Position numbers and translations under genes: made by a program. DNA of 48,373 nucleotides from Candidatus Poseidoniales archaeon. GTDB lineage: Archaea > Thermoplasmatota > Poseidoniia > Poseidoniales > Thalassarchaeaceae. The stretch lies in the NCBI GenBank assembly GCA_003602515.1, contig QQSB01000064.1:1957-50329 (forward strand), read 5' to 3'. The notes under the pieces are model-generated. The model ran no database searches. It was not told the DNA's origin and was given only the letters and a program-made list of their open reading frames with translations. Shown here one piece after another: positions 27,225-36,107 of this stretch; positions within the stretch are counted from its first letter, which is position 1, and each line of letters begins with the position of its first letter.

Positions 27225-29948
27225 TCACTCGGTCTTGTCTATCCTACGGGACGAGACGCCCCTCGACTGCATTTCTTTCTGTACGGTTCCAGGTGGCAGA
27301 GTCCCATTCTGCTCCAAAGCGGAAAGTGCGGCTATCACTATGCTATTTGTGTCGATTTCAAAGAATGTACGCAGCGCTTCTCTGGAATCTGAGCGACCGA
27401 ACCCCTCGGTTCCTAGGACAACGTATCGTCCACCAACCCATCTTTGAATCATCTCAGGGACTGAGGAGATGTAATCTGATGTTGCTATTGTCGGAGTTTC
27501 ATCTCCAAAACATTCGGAAACGTATGGTATTGATTTACTTCCGGGATTGAGTCGCTTCTTCCTCTCGTGTTCCATTCCTAAGCGTCGAAGTTCCCCGTAG
27601 GAAGTGACCGACCAAACTTCCGATTCGACAGCATGGTCACGCAGTAGTTCTGTGGCGGCCTCTCTTACTAGATTCAGTATCGGACCAGAACCTAGTAATC
27701 TCACCTTAGGGCCATCTCCCGATGTCTCTTCGAGAAGATATGCGCCTCTGATTATTCCTTCATCGGTTCCTGCCGGCTTTGGCATCTGCTGTTGATTCTC
27801 ATTGTAGAGCATTATGTAATGGAACACGTCAAGATTCTTGCCCCACATCTCATCGATACCATGTCTAATTATTGTAGCTAATTCGTATGCATAAGAAGGG
27901 TCCCATGCTCGACAGTGAGGGACTGCGGAGGCCGTAAGGAGGCTGTGGCCGTCTTGATGCTGTAATCCCTCACCATTCAGTGTCGTTCGACCTGCAGTTG
28001 CTCCCATGAGGAAGCCTCTGGCCCTAGCATCGGCGGCACTCCAAATCTGATCACCTACTCTCTGGAAGCCGAACATTGAGTAGAACGTGTAGAATGGAAT
28101 TGTTGGAGAGTTCGCGTTAGAGTAAGAAGTTGCGCTAGATATCCATGAGGCTATTGCTCCAGCCTCGGAGATTCCTTCCTGAAGCACCTGACCAGAATCA
28201 GATTCCTTGTAATTCAGAAGCATCTTATGATCGACAGGCGTATACTTCTGCCCCTTTGATGCAAATATTCCGAACTCGCTGAAGAGGGGGTCCATTCCGA
28301 AGGTCCTTCCTTCATCAGGAATGATAGGGACGACCTTGTCGCCTATCTCCGACTTCATCAGAGTCCTCAAAAGTCGAACGAAGGCCATAGTGGTTGATAC
28401 CTCTTGTCCCTCAGGGGTTCCTCCATCGAATGCTGCATATGTTTCCTCACCTGGAAGATCTGTGATGATTTTGATTGGTCTTCTCGAAGGAAGGTGTCCG
28501 CCAAGTTTTTTTCTCTGCTCTAGCAAGTATCTGATTTCATCTGAGTCTTCTTCCAGAGATACAAATGGATTGTCCTCAAGTCTGGAGTCATCCAAGTTAA
28601 GTCCAAGTGCATCGCGGTAAGCAACAAGATCCTCGAGGCTCATCTTCTTCTTCTGGTGAGTAGAGTTTCTTCCCTCGAATGAGTCGATCCCCCAACCCTT
28701 TACGGTATGTGCTAGGATTACAGCTGGCCCATTGGATGACAGGGCTGCTTGATATGCGGAATATACCTTGATTGGGTCATGTCCCCCTCTGGTCAGTTCC
28801 TCTATTTCTGTGTCAGAGATAGAGGAACCCAACGCTTGGAGTGCTTCGCTCGCGGAGAAAAGCTCATTCCGGAACTCACTAGGAGGTAGCGTACTGAGAC
28901 GTTGCCAGTCTCCATCCGTAATTGTCTCCATCCTGTTCAACAGTTCACCATTTGTATCAAGTTGGAATACTCGGTCCCAACCGGAACCCCAGATGACTTT
29001 GATCACAGTCCATCCTGCACCTCGATATAGCCCCTCCAACTCTTGAATAATGCTGGAGTTTCCTCTAACGGGGCCATCTAATCTCTGGAGGTTACAATTG
29101 ATTACGACAACCAAATTATCCAACTTTTCTCTGCCGGCTACTGCTATGGAGGCGATTGCCTCGGGTTCATCCATCTCCCCATCACCTAGAAATGCAAAAA
29201 CACGACTCTCCGAGGTATCGGCTAGATTTCTCTGGTGGAGATACTTCCAGAATCTGGCCTGCATAACGGCACCAAGTGGTCCAAGACCCATGGAGACTGT
29301 TGGGTACTCCCAGAATTCTGGCATTAGACGAGGGTGAGGGTATGAAGAGAGGCCGTCTTCGAATGCTTCCTGGCGGAAGTTTGAGATTTGGTCAACAGTA
29401 ATCCGTCCCTCTAGGAATGCTCGGGAGTAGATTCCCGGACTAGCATGGCCTTGGATGTAAAGTGCATCTCCTATCCCATTGTGATCCTTACCTCTGAAAA
29501 CATGATTGAACCCGACTTCGTACAAAGTTGAGCTCGAGGCATAAGTGGAAATGTGTCCACCGATTCCATCCATCCTTCTGTTTGCATCAGAGACCATCGC
29601 TGCCGCATTCCAAAGAACATGATTCTGGATTTCCTTCTCAATTCCAAGATTTCCGGGATATGGTTTTTGCTGATCAATAGAAATTGAGTTCAGATATGGA
29701 GTCCTTGAGGTGGAAATGTCAATTCCAAGAGCTGTTGCCTCGGACAATAGTTCCTGAAGGAGGAGTCGGGCTCTGGAACTGCCAGAAGAAGAGGTCATCG
29801 TCCTCAATGACTCGAGCCACTCATCGGTCTCTTCTGGGTCCATATCAGGGAGGGTCTGACGAGGTTTGGATGGGGACATGTCAGCACTACTGCCCCGCAG
29901 GGCAGAATCACCAGCCAAGGCGTGTTTTTTGAATGGGTCGTCGTTCAA
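27225..29948 (-). CDS. aceE: Pyruvate dehydrogenase E1 component, homodimeric type
   Basis: 907 residues, matching the single-chain E1 of proteobacteria and actinobacteria. It decarboxylates pyruvate on thiamine diphosphate and passes the acetyl group to lipoyl-E2. RRMDGIGGHISTYASSSTLYEVGFNHVFRG is the conserved N-terminal block; GDGEMDEPEA (255-264) with NLVVVINCNLQRLDGPVRGN forms the ThDP/Mg site; EGLQHQDGHS and the transketolase C-terminal region complete it. No E2 or E3 gene is in the window. Most archaea use ferredoxin-dependent pyruvate oxidoreductases, so an AceE-type enzyme suggests bacterial ancestry and aerobic metabolism. It lies 6 bp after the GNAT gene and 4 bp before the LETM1-like gene. 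Confidence 0.96.
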   Translation of the reverse strand: MNDDPFKKHALAGDSALRGSSADMSPSKPRQTLPDMDPEETDEWLESLRTMTSSSGSSRARLLLQELLSEATALGIDISTSRTPYLNSISIDQQKPYPGNLGIEKEIQNHVLWNAAAMVSDANRRMDGIGGHISTYASSSTLYEVGFNHVFRGKDHNGIGDALYIQGHASPGIYSRAFLEGRITVDQISNFRQEAFEDGLSSYPHPRLMPEFWEYPTVSMGLGPLGAVMQARFWKYLHQRNLADTSESRVFAFLGDGEMDEPEAIASIAVAGREKLDNLVVVINCNLQRLDGPVRGNSSIIQELEGLYRGAGWTVIKVIWGSGWDRVFQLDTNGELLNRMETITDGDWQRLSTLPPSEFRNELFSASEALQALGSSISDTEIEELTRGGHDPIKVYSAYQAALSSNGPAVILAHTVKGWGIDSFEGRNSTHQKKKMSLEDLVAYRDALGLNLDDSRLEDNPFVSLEEDSDEIRYLLEQRKKLGGHLPSRRPIKIITDLPGEETYAAFDGGTPEGQEVSTTMAFVRLLRTLMKSEIGDKVVPIIPDEGRTFGMDPLFSEFGIFASKGQKYTPVDHKMLLNYKESDSGQVLQEGISEAGAIASWISSATSYSNANSPTIPFYTFYSMFGFQRVGDQIWSAADARARGFLMGATAGRTTLNGEGLQHQDGHSLLTASAVPHCRAWDPSYAYELATIIRHGIDEMWGKNLDVFHYIMLYNENQQQMPKPAGTDEGIIRGAYLLEETSGDGPKVRLLGSGPILNLVREAATELLRDHAVESEVWSVTSYGELRRLGMEHERKKRLNPGSKSIPYVSECFGDETPTIATSDYISSVPEMIQRWVGGRYVVLGTEGFGRSDSREALRTFFEIDTNSIVIAALSALEQNGTLPPGTVQKEMQSRGVSSRRIDKTE

Positions 29949-29954
29949 ATCTGC

Positions 29955-30566
29955 TCAAAGAGGGGATGACCCGGGTCCGACTTCGATGAGATGGCACTCG
30001 TGCATTGTCCTAACCCCGGCTACTGTTATTGCGGAATCGCCCGACACGCACCTCTCTCCCTTCCACTTCCTGACCGTTCTAACCACAGTCTTAGAACCTG
30101 GAGCGTTGTTGGGGTCTACCTTAACCTCAACAATTAGCTCTCCGATCTGCCCCAACCAATCCAAAGCTGCATCAATGCTTCTTCGAGCGTAACCATGTCG
30201 TTGCTCAGAACTGCGTACCCAATATCCTAAGTTCCATGTTGCCCTATTTGATCTAGTCACTCTGTCGAATCCAATCAATCCGATCACATATCCATCCCAG
30301 GGACGTACCATGATCCAATGATGGAGTAGGCCCGTACGTCCCTTACGCTCGGTATCTCTGACAAAATCATCTATCTGTGGCCTAATTTCTTTATCCGGAT
30401 TTATCCAAGGCATAGCCCGGATTACATCTGGCCAAGTCTCTTCAAATGCCTCGACTATTTCTGAGATGTGTGTCTTTGATACTGGCCTAAGCACTAGGCT
30501 CTCATCGACTCGGATGGACGAGGTTGCTCTCCTGTGCATTATTTTAGCCGAGGAGCTCCGACGCAT
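29955..30566 (-). CDS. GNAT acetyltransferase, RimJ/RimL-like
   Basis: 203 residues, ATG 30566 (a second ATG at 30539 is possible). LVLRPVSKTHISEIVEAFEETWPDV opens the RimJ/RimL-type fold, YVIGLIGFDRVTRSNRATWNLGYWV is the beta-4/5 region, and RSSEQRHGYARRSIDAALDW is the acetyl-CoA loop (consensus Q/RxxGxG/A). Relatives acetylate protein N-termini, including ribosomal proteins, or small amines; substrate unknown here. It is the second gene of the minus-strand unit before aceE and shares its short spacing. Confidence 0.82.
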   Translation of the reverse strand: MRRSSSAKIMHRRATSSIRVDESLVLRPVSKTHISEIVEAFEETWPDVIRAMPWINPDKEIRPQIDDFVRDTERKGRTGLLHHWIMVRPWDGYVIGLIGFDRVTRSNRATWNLGYWVRSSEQRHGYARRSIDAALDWLGQIGELIVEVKVDPNNAPGSKTVVRTVRKWKGERCVSGDSAITVAGVRTMHECHLIEVGPGSSPL

Positions 30567-30589
30567 GAGTCCTACGTATCAGGACTTGG

Positions 30590-31750
30590 TTATGAAATGA
30601 GTTTCTCCTTTGCTCTGACTACGTCTGGGTCTTCTGGACTGTTTTCATAGGCTGATTCAACCATCCTTTGAGCCTCATTATTCCTTCCAATTGACATTAG
30701 TAGCTTACCGACGGAGTAGATCAAAGAAGTCCGATTTCCTAAGTGGGGGCCGACTTCATCTAGAAGGACGGTTGTCTGTGCTTTATTCTGATCTTTTGCT
30801 GATCTGAAGGCTGCCTGTAACTGTTTGATAATTTCCGGAACGGGCCATTCGTCTTGTTGCTGCCATGGCCAAAAAGACGAATGGCCTTGGTACGAGATGT
30901 CAACAGGTCCCTCTTCCCCGGGTTGGAGGATTGGTGCGGAAGGAATCTGAACCGGAATTTCGATAGATTCTGGCTTCTTTTCTTCGAAAATTGGGGTTGC
31001 AGAGATTTTCGGGATAGGAATCGACGGGGCAGGTGGAACTGGAGGAGAATCACTTGATGGTGGGTCTACTCTTGCAAAGGCTTCCTCGAATTCGTCAACC
31101 TTTCCATCTCCATCAAAGTCATCCTCTTCTATACCGACAACTTCTCTAGGCGGTGAACCCATTTCGTTAGCCTCGATAATCTCGTTGGATTCCATTGGTT
31201 GTGTGAAATCGGGAGTCTCAGCATTTGGTTGGATTAATTTGATTGGTCTGTGATCCAATATCTCTTCCTCTTCTACAGATCCTCTGGGTACCTCGAATTT
31301 CTGAACGAATTGGGGGATGTCGTCTGCAGTTAGCTCATACTCATCATCTATTTCTTCGCTAGTTGAGTTAAACGGGTCGAAATCTGGTTTTCTGTCCAAT
31401 TGTACTTCATCGTCTTCTCCATATTGCGAGACTTCAACAGTTAAGTCATCAAATGCAAATGAAGGAGTAGTAGGTTCATTCTCCGCTTCGTCCTCTTCAA
31501 TTTCGCTCATCAGTTGGTCCAATAAGTCCGTAGATTCGTCTTCTCCAAGTCCTGTACTCTGCTGAAAAGATGGGCGGTCTATCTGATAGAAGCAGCGCGT
31601 GCAAACCTTGGTTCCCTCTTGATTCAAATGTTGACAGGACGGACAGGAGGTACCCTTGGGGTTAGAATTACTCCATGACTTAAATCTGTCAAATACCAAT
31701 CCCGTCCCCCCAGTATTTCCTTTCGAGAGTGGTGAACGTTTAATTCTCAC
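30590..31750 (-). CDS. Zinc-ribbon, EF-hand and TPR-like protein of unknown function
   Basis: 386 residues with an unusual mosaic. A short zinc ribbon is formed by C36-x2-C39 and C50-x2-C53 (CPSC...CTRC). A long acidic, Pro-rich, disordered middle follows. It contains a canonical EF-hand loop, DFDGDGKVDEFE (211-222), with acidic residues at positions 1, 3, 5, 9 and 12. About 305-386 is helical and TPR-like (PEIIKQLQAAFRSAKDQ, LIYSVGKLLMSIGRNNEAQRMVESAY). It has no transmembrane segment. The combination suggests a scaffold or calcium-sensing adaptor, but no function can be given. It heads the aceE unit, 23 bp before the GNAT gene. ATG/alternative start codon at 31750 not further supported. Confidence 0.7.
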   Translation of the reverse strand: MRIKRSPLSKGNTGGTGLVFDRFKSWSNSNPKGTSCPSCQHLNQEGTKVCTRCFYQIDRPSFQQSTGLGEDESTDLLDQLMSEIEEDEAENEPTTPSFAFDDLTVEVSQYGEDDEVQLDRKPDFDPFNSTSEEIDDEYELTADDIPQFVQKFEVPRGSVEEEEILDHRPIKLIQPNAETPDFTQPMESNEIIEANEMGSPPREVVGIEEDDFDGDGKVDEFEEAFARVDPPSSDSPPVPPAPSIPIPKISATPIFEEKKPESIEIPVQIPSAPILQPGEEGPVDISYQGHSSFWPWQQQDEWPVPEIIKQLQAAFRSAKDQNKAQTTVLLDEVGPHLGNRTSLIYSVGKLLMSIGRNNEAQRMVESAYENSPEDPDVVRAKEKLIS

Positions 31751-31808
31751 TGGGAATGGTTTGTTTTGATGAATCTAGGACTCGTCAAGTAACCGTGATA
31801 GGGGCAGG

Positions 31809-33752
31809 TTGAGACGGGAAGACGTGGGCGACTCAGGGATAACGGTTCCAAGTCGCTTCAAAAAGAGCCAGGACCATCATGAATCTTACCTGCGTCTTAT
31901 TCGGTGGGAGCTGGATGATGAGTTGGCCATGACCGAGGAGAGGCTCAGAAATTGGTCAGAAAAGAAGTTGGAAGCGAATGGAATTGCCCTGTTCGGACTG
32001 AATGCCAAGACAGATGGTTGGTTATTCGGCCAGCAGATCGTTAGGCTTCGACGAGGCGTTGGGAAGTATCTTGGCTCCCATCGATTCAGACAGGGCGACA
32101 TAGTACTTCTCAGCAGAGGGAGTCCACTGACAGAGAAGCCTATTGAGGCCATAGTGAGCAATAGGAGTAGGGACTCTATTCGAATAGTACTTCCTGAGGC
32201 GCCACAGGGCCTTCGTAAGGGCACATGGAGGATTGATAGAGGGGCCAATCGTGTTGCTTTCGACAGGATGAGGGATGCTCTAAATTCTGTCTTCGAGGAA
32301 GATGGAAGTGCCCCTTTGAGGGAGTTGCTTCTCGGTCTAGTTCATGATCCCGTAGGAACTGCTTCACTGGTTCCAGAGCTCGGAGGGGTGAAGCAAAAAA
32401 GAGCGACTCTGCCAAGTGACATGAATAAGGCCCAGAGGGATGCTGCAGAGAGTGCGATAAATAGCAGGCTGACACTGATTCAGGGCCCTCCGGGAACGGG
32501 TAAGACTCATACTGCAGTTAGGGTCCTAGAGAACTGGTCTATACTGGATACTGGGACCGTTCTTGCAGTAGCAGACTCAAATGTGGCGGTTGACAACTTA
32601 TTGGAGGGTTTGCTAGATAGGGGTGTCAGAGCAGTTAGATTAGGTCAGCCAGTGAAGGTGAGAGAGAATTTGAGAAACGCAACAATGGATGCTCGGATGG
32701 AAAGTCACGAATTGAATAGGGATCTTGTGGAAGAGATCGAGAGGAATGAAAAATTGTCTAGGAGAATTAAAGGTATGAGGGGGGGCAAGGAAAAGGGCCT
32801 AGCACACAGGGACCTTAGCAGGGGGTGGAAGGAAGTGAAAAAGCTGGAAAGGCAAATTCGGGATGACATCCTAGATAGGGCTCAGGTTCTATGTTGTACT
32901 TGCATTGGTTCTGGACATGAGTTACTCGATGGGAGAAGGTTTTCCCGAGTACTAATTGATGAGGCAACTCAGGCTACGGAGCCTGCGGCATTGGTGCCCA
33001 TTGTGAAAGGGGCCAGACAGGTCGTATTGGTTGGTGATCACAGACAACTACCTCCGACCGTGATTTCTCGGCGGGCTGAGAATGGAGGCTTGAGTAGGTC
33101 CCTATTCGAACGATTGGTAGACATGGGGATAAAACCTCTACTTCTTAACACTCAATATAGGATGCATCCATCAATTTCTGAGTTTCCAAACTCTCAGTTC
33201 TACGGAGGGATGCTTGAGGATGGGGTGGATGAGTCTGAGAGAGAGGCTCCACCTGGGATGCTTTGGCCCAATTGGGACTCACCGTTAACATTCCTTCCTG
33301 TCGATGGCGATGAGTTACTTTCGCCCGATGGAGCCTCGAAGGAGAACGCAGCAGAGGCATCATGGGTAGTGAAAATTCTGATGGGTTTTGTTGATGATGG
33401 TGGACTTGAGTTAACGGACATTGGAATTGTCACGCCATACGCTGGACAAGTTAGGGCGATTAGGGATATGCTGCCGGAGTCGTTACAGGGTGTCGAGGTT
33501 AGGACTGTTGACGGATATCAGGGAAGAGAGAAGGATGTGATAATATTCTCATGTGTGAGGTCAAACTCGGATGGAAACGTCGGTTTCCTATCTGATAGAA
33601 GGAGGCTTAACGTGGCACTTACCAGATCTAAGCGTGGTCTCGTGGTAATTGGGAACCCGGATACGTTGAGGCATGATGATAATTGGAAATCTTGGATTGA
33701 ACATGTTAGGAGTCGTAAACTTGAGGCTTGGCATCTCCTGGGCACAGCATGA
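31809..33752 (+). CDS. Superfamily 1B DNA/RNA helicase, UPF1/IGHMBP2-like
   Basis: 647 residues. About 90-150 is an SH3-like 1B-type beta domain. Motif I is IQGPPGTGKTHTA (224-236), motif II VLIDEATQATEP (DEAT variant of DEAD), motif III LVGDHRQLPPTV, motif IV region NTQYRMHPSISEFPN, motif V VRTVDGYQGREKDVIIFSCVRS, and motif VI NVALTRSKRGLVVIGN. This set and order is that of the UPF1-like helicases (5'-3' unwinding on RNA or DNA). The start is TTG at 31809, preceded by 'ggggcagg'. It opens a plus-strand run with RDD, TsaC and MetAP2, the RDD gene following after 9 bp. Confidence 0.93.
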   Translation: MRREDVGDSGITVPSRFKKSQDHHESYLRLIRWELDDELAMTEERLRNWSEKKLEANGIALFGLNAKTDGWLFGQQIVRLRRGVGKYLGSHRFRQGDIVLLSRGSPLTEKPIEAIVSNRSRDSIRIVLPEAPQGLRKGTWRIDRGANRVAFDRMRDALNSVFEEDGSAPLRELLLGLVHDPVGTASLVPELGGVKQKRATLPSDMNKAQRDAAESAINSRLTLIQGPPGTGKTHTAVRVLENWSILDTGTVLAVADSNVAVDNLLEGLLDRGVRAVRLGQPVKVRENLRNATMDARMESHELNRDLVEEIERNEKLSRRIKGMRGGKEKGLAHRDLSRGWKEVKKLERQIRDDILDRAQVLCCTCIGSGHELLDGRRFSRVLIDEATQATEPAALVPIVKGARQVVLVGDHRQLPPTVISRRAENGGLSRSLFERLVDMGIKPLLLNTQYRMHPSISEFPNSQFYGGMLEDGVDESEREAPPGMLWPNWDSPLTFLPVDGDELLSPDGASKENAAEASWVVKILMGFVDDGGLELTDIGIVTPYAGQVRAIRDMLPESLQGVEVRTVDGYQGREKDVIIFSCVRSNSDGNVGFLSDRRRLNVALTRSKRGLVVIGNPDTLRHDDNWKSWIEHVRSRKLEAWHLLGTA

Positions 33753-33761
33753 GGTGCATGA

Positions 33762-34334
33762 ATGGGCGATCATGACTCCCCCATCTCGATTCATGGCGGA
33801 GGGACGCTGGCGAAAGCAATTGTTTCCCAGGAGAATGATCATTGGTCTGTTCCAGATGGCTCGATACTGGCCTCTTGGGCTAGGAGGATGGTCGCCTTCG
33901 TTATTGATGTCACAATCGTGTACTCAGTACTGAACCTTTCAACGGGGGGAATGATTGCGAATGCTCTGAACCTAGGGCTATGGGCATCGTCTGATTTTCA
34001 CTACTCTATTGCATTCGCTGCTATATTGCTTGCCAGCCACTGGCTTTACTGGAGAGTAACTGGTTTGGCTTTCTCAAGATCTCTTGGTCAGAAGCTGCTT
34101 GGTATCGCCATTGTGATGGACAACGGAGATGCGGTGACCAGTGAAATGTGGGACAAGAGAGCGGTAGGAAAGCTCCTGTATCTAATACCCGTTTTGAACC
34201 TCTACTTCGGAATCTACGAGTTGGCTCGAATCTCTCAGAGACACACTCATCAATCAAATCTTGATCTTCGGGTGGGGACAATTGTTGCTCATTCTGCTTC
34301 CCTACCTCCCGGAAGTAGAAGACATATCAGATAA
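33762..34334 (+). CDS. RDD-family membrane protein
   Basis: 190 residues. ASWARRMVAFVIDVTIVYSVL contains the Arg-Arg-x5-Asp pattern for which the RDD family is named, followed by two further hydrophobic spans (IAFAAILLASHWLYWRV and the YLIPVLNLYFGIYELA region) and the conserved SLGQKLLGIAIV motif. An N-terminal soluble stretch of about 38 residues precedes the first span. RDD proteins are small membrane proteins; a few have been linked to ion transport, most are uncharacterised. It lies 9 bp after the helicase and 10 bp before tsaC. Confidence 0.82.
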   Translation: MGDHDSPISIHGGGTLAKAIVSQENDHWSVPDGSILASWARRMVAFVIDVTIVYSVLNLSTGGMIANALNLGLWASSDFHYSIAFAAILLASHWLYWRVTGLAFSRSLGQKLLGIAIVMDNGDAVTSEMWDKRAVGKLLYLIPVLNLYFGIYELARISQRHTHQSNLDLRVGTIVAHSASLPPGSRRHIR

Positions 34335-34344
34335 TGGTGGGAGT

Positions 34345-34947
34345 ATGGACGATGTCGTTGAGTGGGTACGTTCTGGAGGATGCATCGTCTATCCAACCTC
34401 CACACTTCCTGCTCTGGGTTGCATCCCTGAACCTAATGCTCTAGATGTGTTGTTTGAGATAAAAGGCAGACCTAGTAGTGCGCCTGTTAGCCTGGGGGTA
34501 GCCGATCTTAGTCAGGCTAGTGAGATTGTGGAGGTCACGGATGATGTATTCGAAATACTAGACTCCTTTCCAGATGGGTCCCTAACCATAGTTCTCAAAC
34601 CGATAGGAGAGATGGACTTTCGTCTAGGATTCAGAGGTGTTGCTGTTCGTGTGGTCTCAGATTCAAGGGCTAGAGATTTGCTCCTCAGGACCGGTCCATT
34701 GACTGCCACCAGTGCAAACCATACAGGTCAAGAGGCCCTTCTTAATTGCATTAAAGCAGCAGATTCCCTATGTACCTCGGAACATACTGTTTTGGGTGTT
34801 GATGGAGAATGTCATGGGGGTCTACCCAGTACTTTGATAGCATGGCATACGGTCTGCAGTTCGCCTGAGTCGCCACAGATAGAGGTAGTTAGAGAGGGGA
34901 AAGTCAGTACCGAGGAGATTTTAGCATGGTGGAAGAAGAGGATCTGA
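34345..34947 (+). CDS. tsaC: Threonylcarbamoyl-AMP synthase, YrdC/TsaC-Sua5 type
   Basis: Makes threonylcarbamoyl-AMP from threonine, bicarbonate and ATP for the t6A modification at position 37 of ANN-decoding tRNAs. The true start is probably ATG 34345 (MDDVVEWVRSGG): it has GGTGGGAG just upstream and begins at the family's N-terminus, whereas the 34261 start in the ORF track only re-reads the RDD gene. That gives 200 residues, the YrdC domain alone without the C-terminal Sua5 domain. FEIKGRPSSAPVSLGVADL and LTATSANHTGQ are family signatures. The usual 'PTDTxYGLG' motif reads YPTSTLPALG here, a notable divergence near the substrate pocket. Its end overlaps map by 22 nt. Confidence 0.85.
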   Translation: MDDVVEWVRSGGCIVYPTSTLPALGCIPEPNALDVLFEIKGRPSSAPVSLGVADLSQASEIVEVTDDVFEILDSFPDGSLTIVLKPIGEMDFRLGFRGVAVRVVSDSRARDLLLRTGPLTATSANHTGQEALLNCIKAADSLCTSEHTVLGVDGECHGGLPSTLIAWHTVCSSPESPQIEVVREGKVSTEEILAWWKKRI

Positions 34948-35939
34948 AGCAATGGAGAGACGCGGGTCACGTTGCTAGAAGGACGCTCGAAGGAATCAAG
35001 GGGGAGATTGTCGCTGGAAAGCAGTGGTCCGAAGTCATAGATTCTGCTGAGAGGTTCATCAGAAGGCATGGTGGGAAGGCCGCCTTCCCCGTGACAATCT
35101 CAGTTAACGATATAGCTGCTCACTATACATCGAATTCAGAATTGACACCTCCGGAGGGTTTTGAGGGTGAGATGGTTTTCCAGAATGGTGATCTTGTCAA
35201 GCTCGATGTTGGAGTTCACATCAAAGGAGCTTTGGGGGACAATGCTCTAACGATTGAGGTCGGAAACGGAGGAGAGCACACCGAGCAAATTAGAGCAGCA
35301 AAAGATGCCAGAGATGCTGCGATAGAGAAGATGCACCCTGGCACTCCTTGGCATGTGATCGGAGAAGCTGCTCAGCAGGCTTCTGTAGATGCTGGTTTTG
35401 AGCCAATCAGAAATCTAAGTGGCCACAAGATGGAGAGGTGGAACTTGCACTCAGGCGTGTCAATACCGATGCATGCATGTGGTCCGAAAAACCCTAGCTA
35501 CAAAGGAGAAGTAGAAGCTGGGGGTGTGTATGCAGTGGAGCCTTTCAATACTAATGGAAAAAGTGGGATGATTGAAAATGTACCACCTGCTGATTCATCA
35601 AATATTCTTCGGGTGACCGGGGATGTTAGGATTAGAAAAGCGCTCTCAAAGGGGAAATTGAAACCTCTTGGGGCAACCATGGCAAGATACATCGAAGAGC
35701 GATACAGCACCCTCCCATTCGCAGAGAGGTGGGCTTCTCCACTGCTTAGCAAGCCGTTTCCAGAAGAGGATGATGAGTCGCTTAAGAGGAAGTGGAATGC
35801 TCTTGTTAAGAAATTGACCTCGATTAGATTTCTTGAGGTATACAGCGCTCTGAGAGATGTCGATGGAGGCGATGTAGGGCAATTCGAGCATACTGTTTTC
35901 ATCACTGAAGGTGGTCCAGAGGTTCTTACAGTGGAGTGA
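34926..35939 (+). CDS. map: Methionine aminopeptidase, type 2
   Basis: 337 residues; removes the initiator Met from nascent proteins with a di-metal site. The ligands are visible: D in VKLDVGVHI, D in ALGDNALTIEV, H in LSGHKMERW, E in YAVEPF and E in FITEGGPEVLT. The roughly 60-residue helical insertion between the His and the last Glu (SKPFPEEDDESLKRKWNAL) marks it as type 2, the archaeal and eukaryotic form; there is no N-terminal extension. ATG 34926 lies inside the tsaC end, so the two are probably translated in a coupled way. Both act in protein and tRNA maturation. Confidence 0.94.
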   Translation: MVEEEDLKQWRDAGHVARRTLEGIKGEIVAGKQWSEVIDSAERFIRRHGGKAAFPVTISVNDIAAHYTSNSELTPPEGFEGEMVFQNGDLVKLDVGVHIKGALGDNALTIEVGNGGEHTEQIRAAKDARDAAIEKMHPGTPWHVIGEAAQQASVDAGFEPIRNLSGHKMERWNLHSGVSIPMHACGPKNPSYKGEVEAGGVYAVEPFNTNGKSGMIENVPPADSSNILRVTGDVRIRKALSKGKLKPLGATMARYIEERYSTLPFAERWASPLLSKPFPEEDDESLKRKWNALVKKLTSIRFLEVYSALRDVDGGDVGQFEHTVFITEGGPEVLTVE

Positions 35940-36089
35940 ACTTCCGGAAAACCAGAGAAAATCTGTAAATTTCTAACAATGATTAACTATTGTCGCCTTT
36001 CTGCCTTAATTGTACAGGACGAAAGGTTCTCGCTGAGTGCATCCCATCCCCTCGCATTTATCTCTCTCCTGTACACCTTACTAGGTCAG

Positions 36090-36107
36090 CCGGATGGCTC
36101 TATCCGG
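36090..36107. terminator. Hairpin at the end of the EamA transporter gene
   Basis: CCGGAT-ggctct-ATCCGG is a perfect 6-bp stem overlapping the stop codon of the minus-strand transporter. It lies in the 160-bp gap where map and the transporter converge. It could slow or end transcription from either side, but there is no U-run directly after it on either strand and archaeal termination does not need hairpins. Confidence 0.25.
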
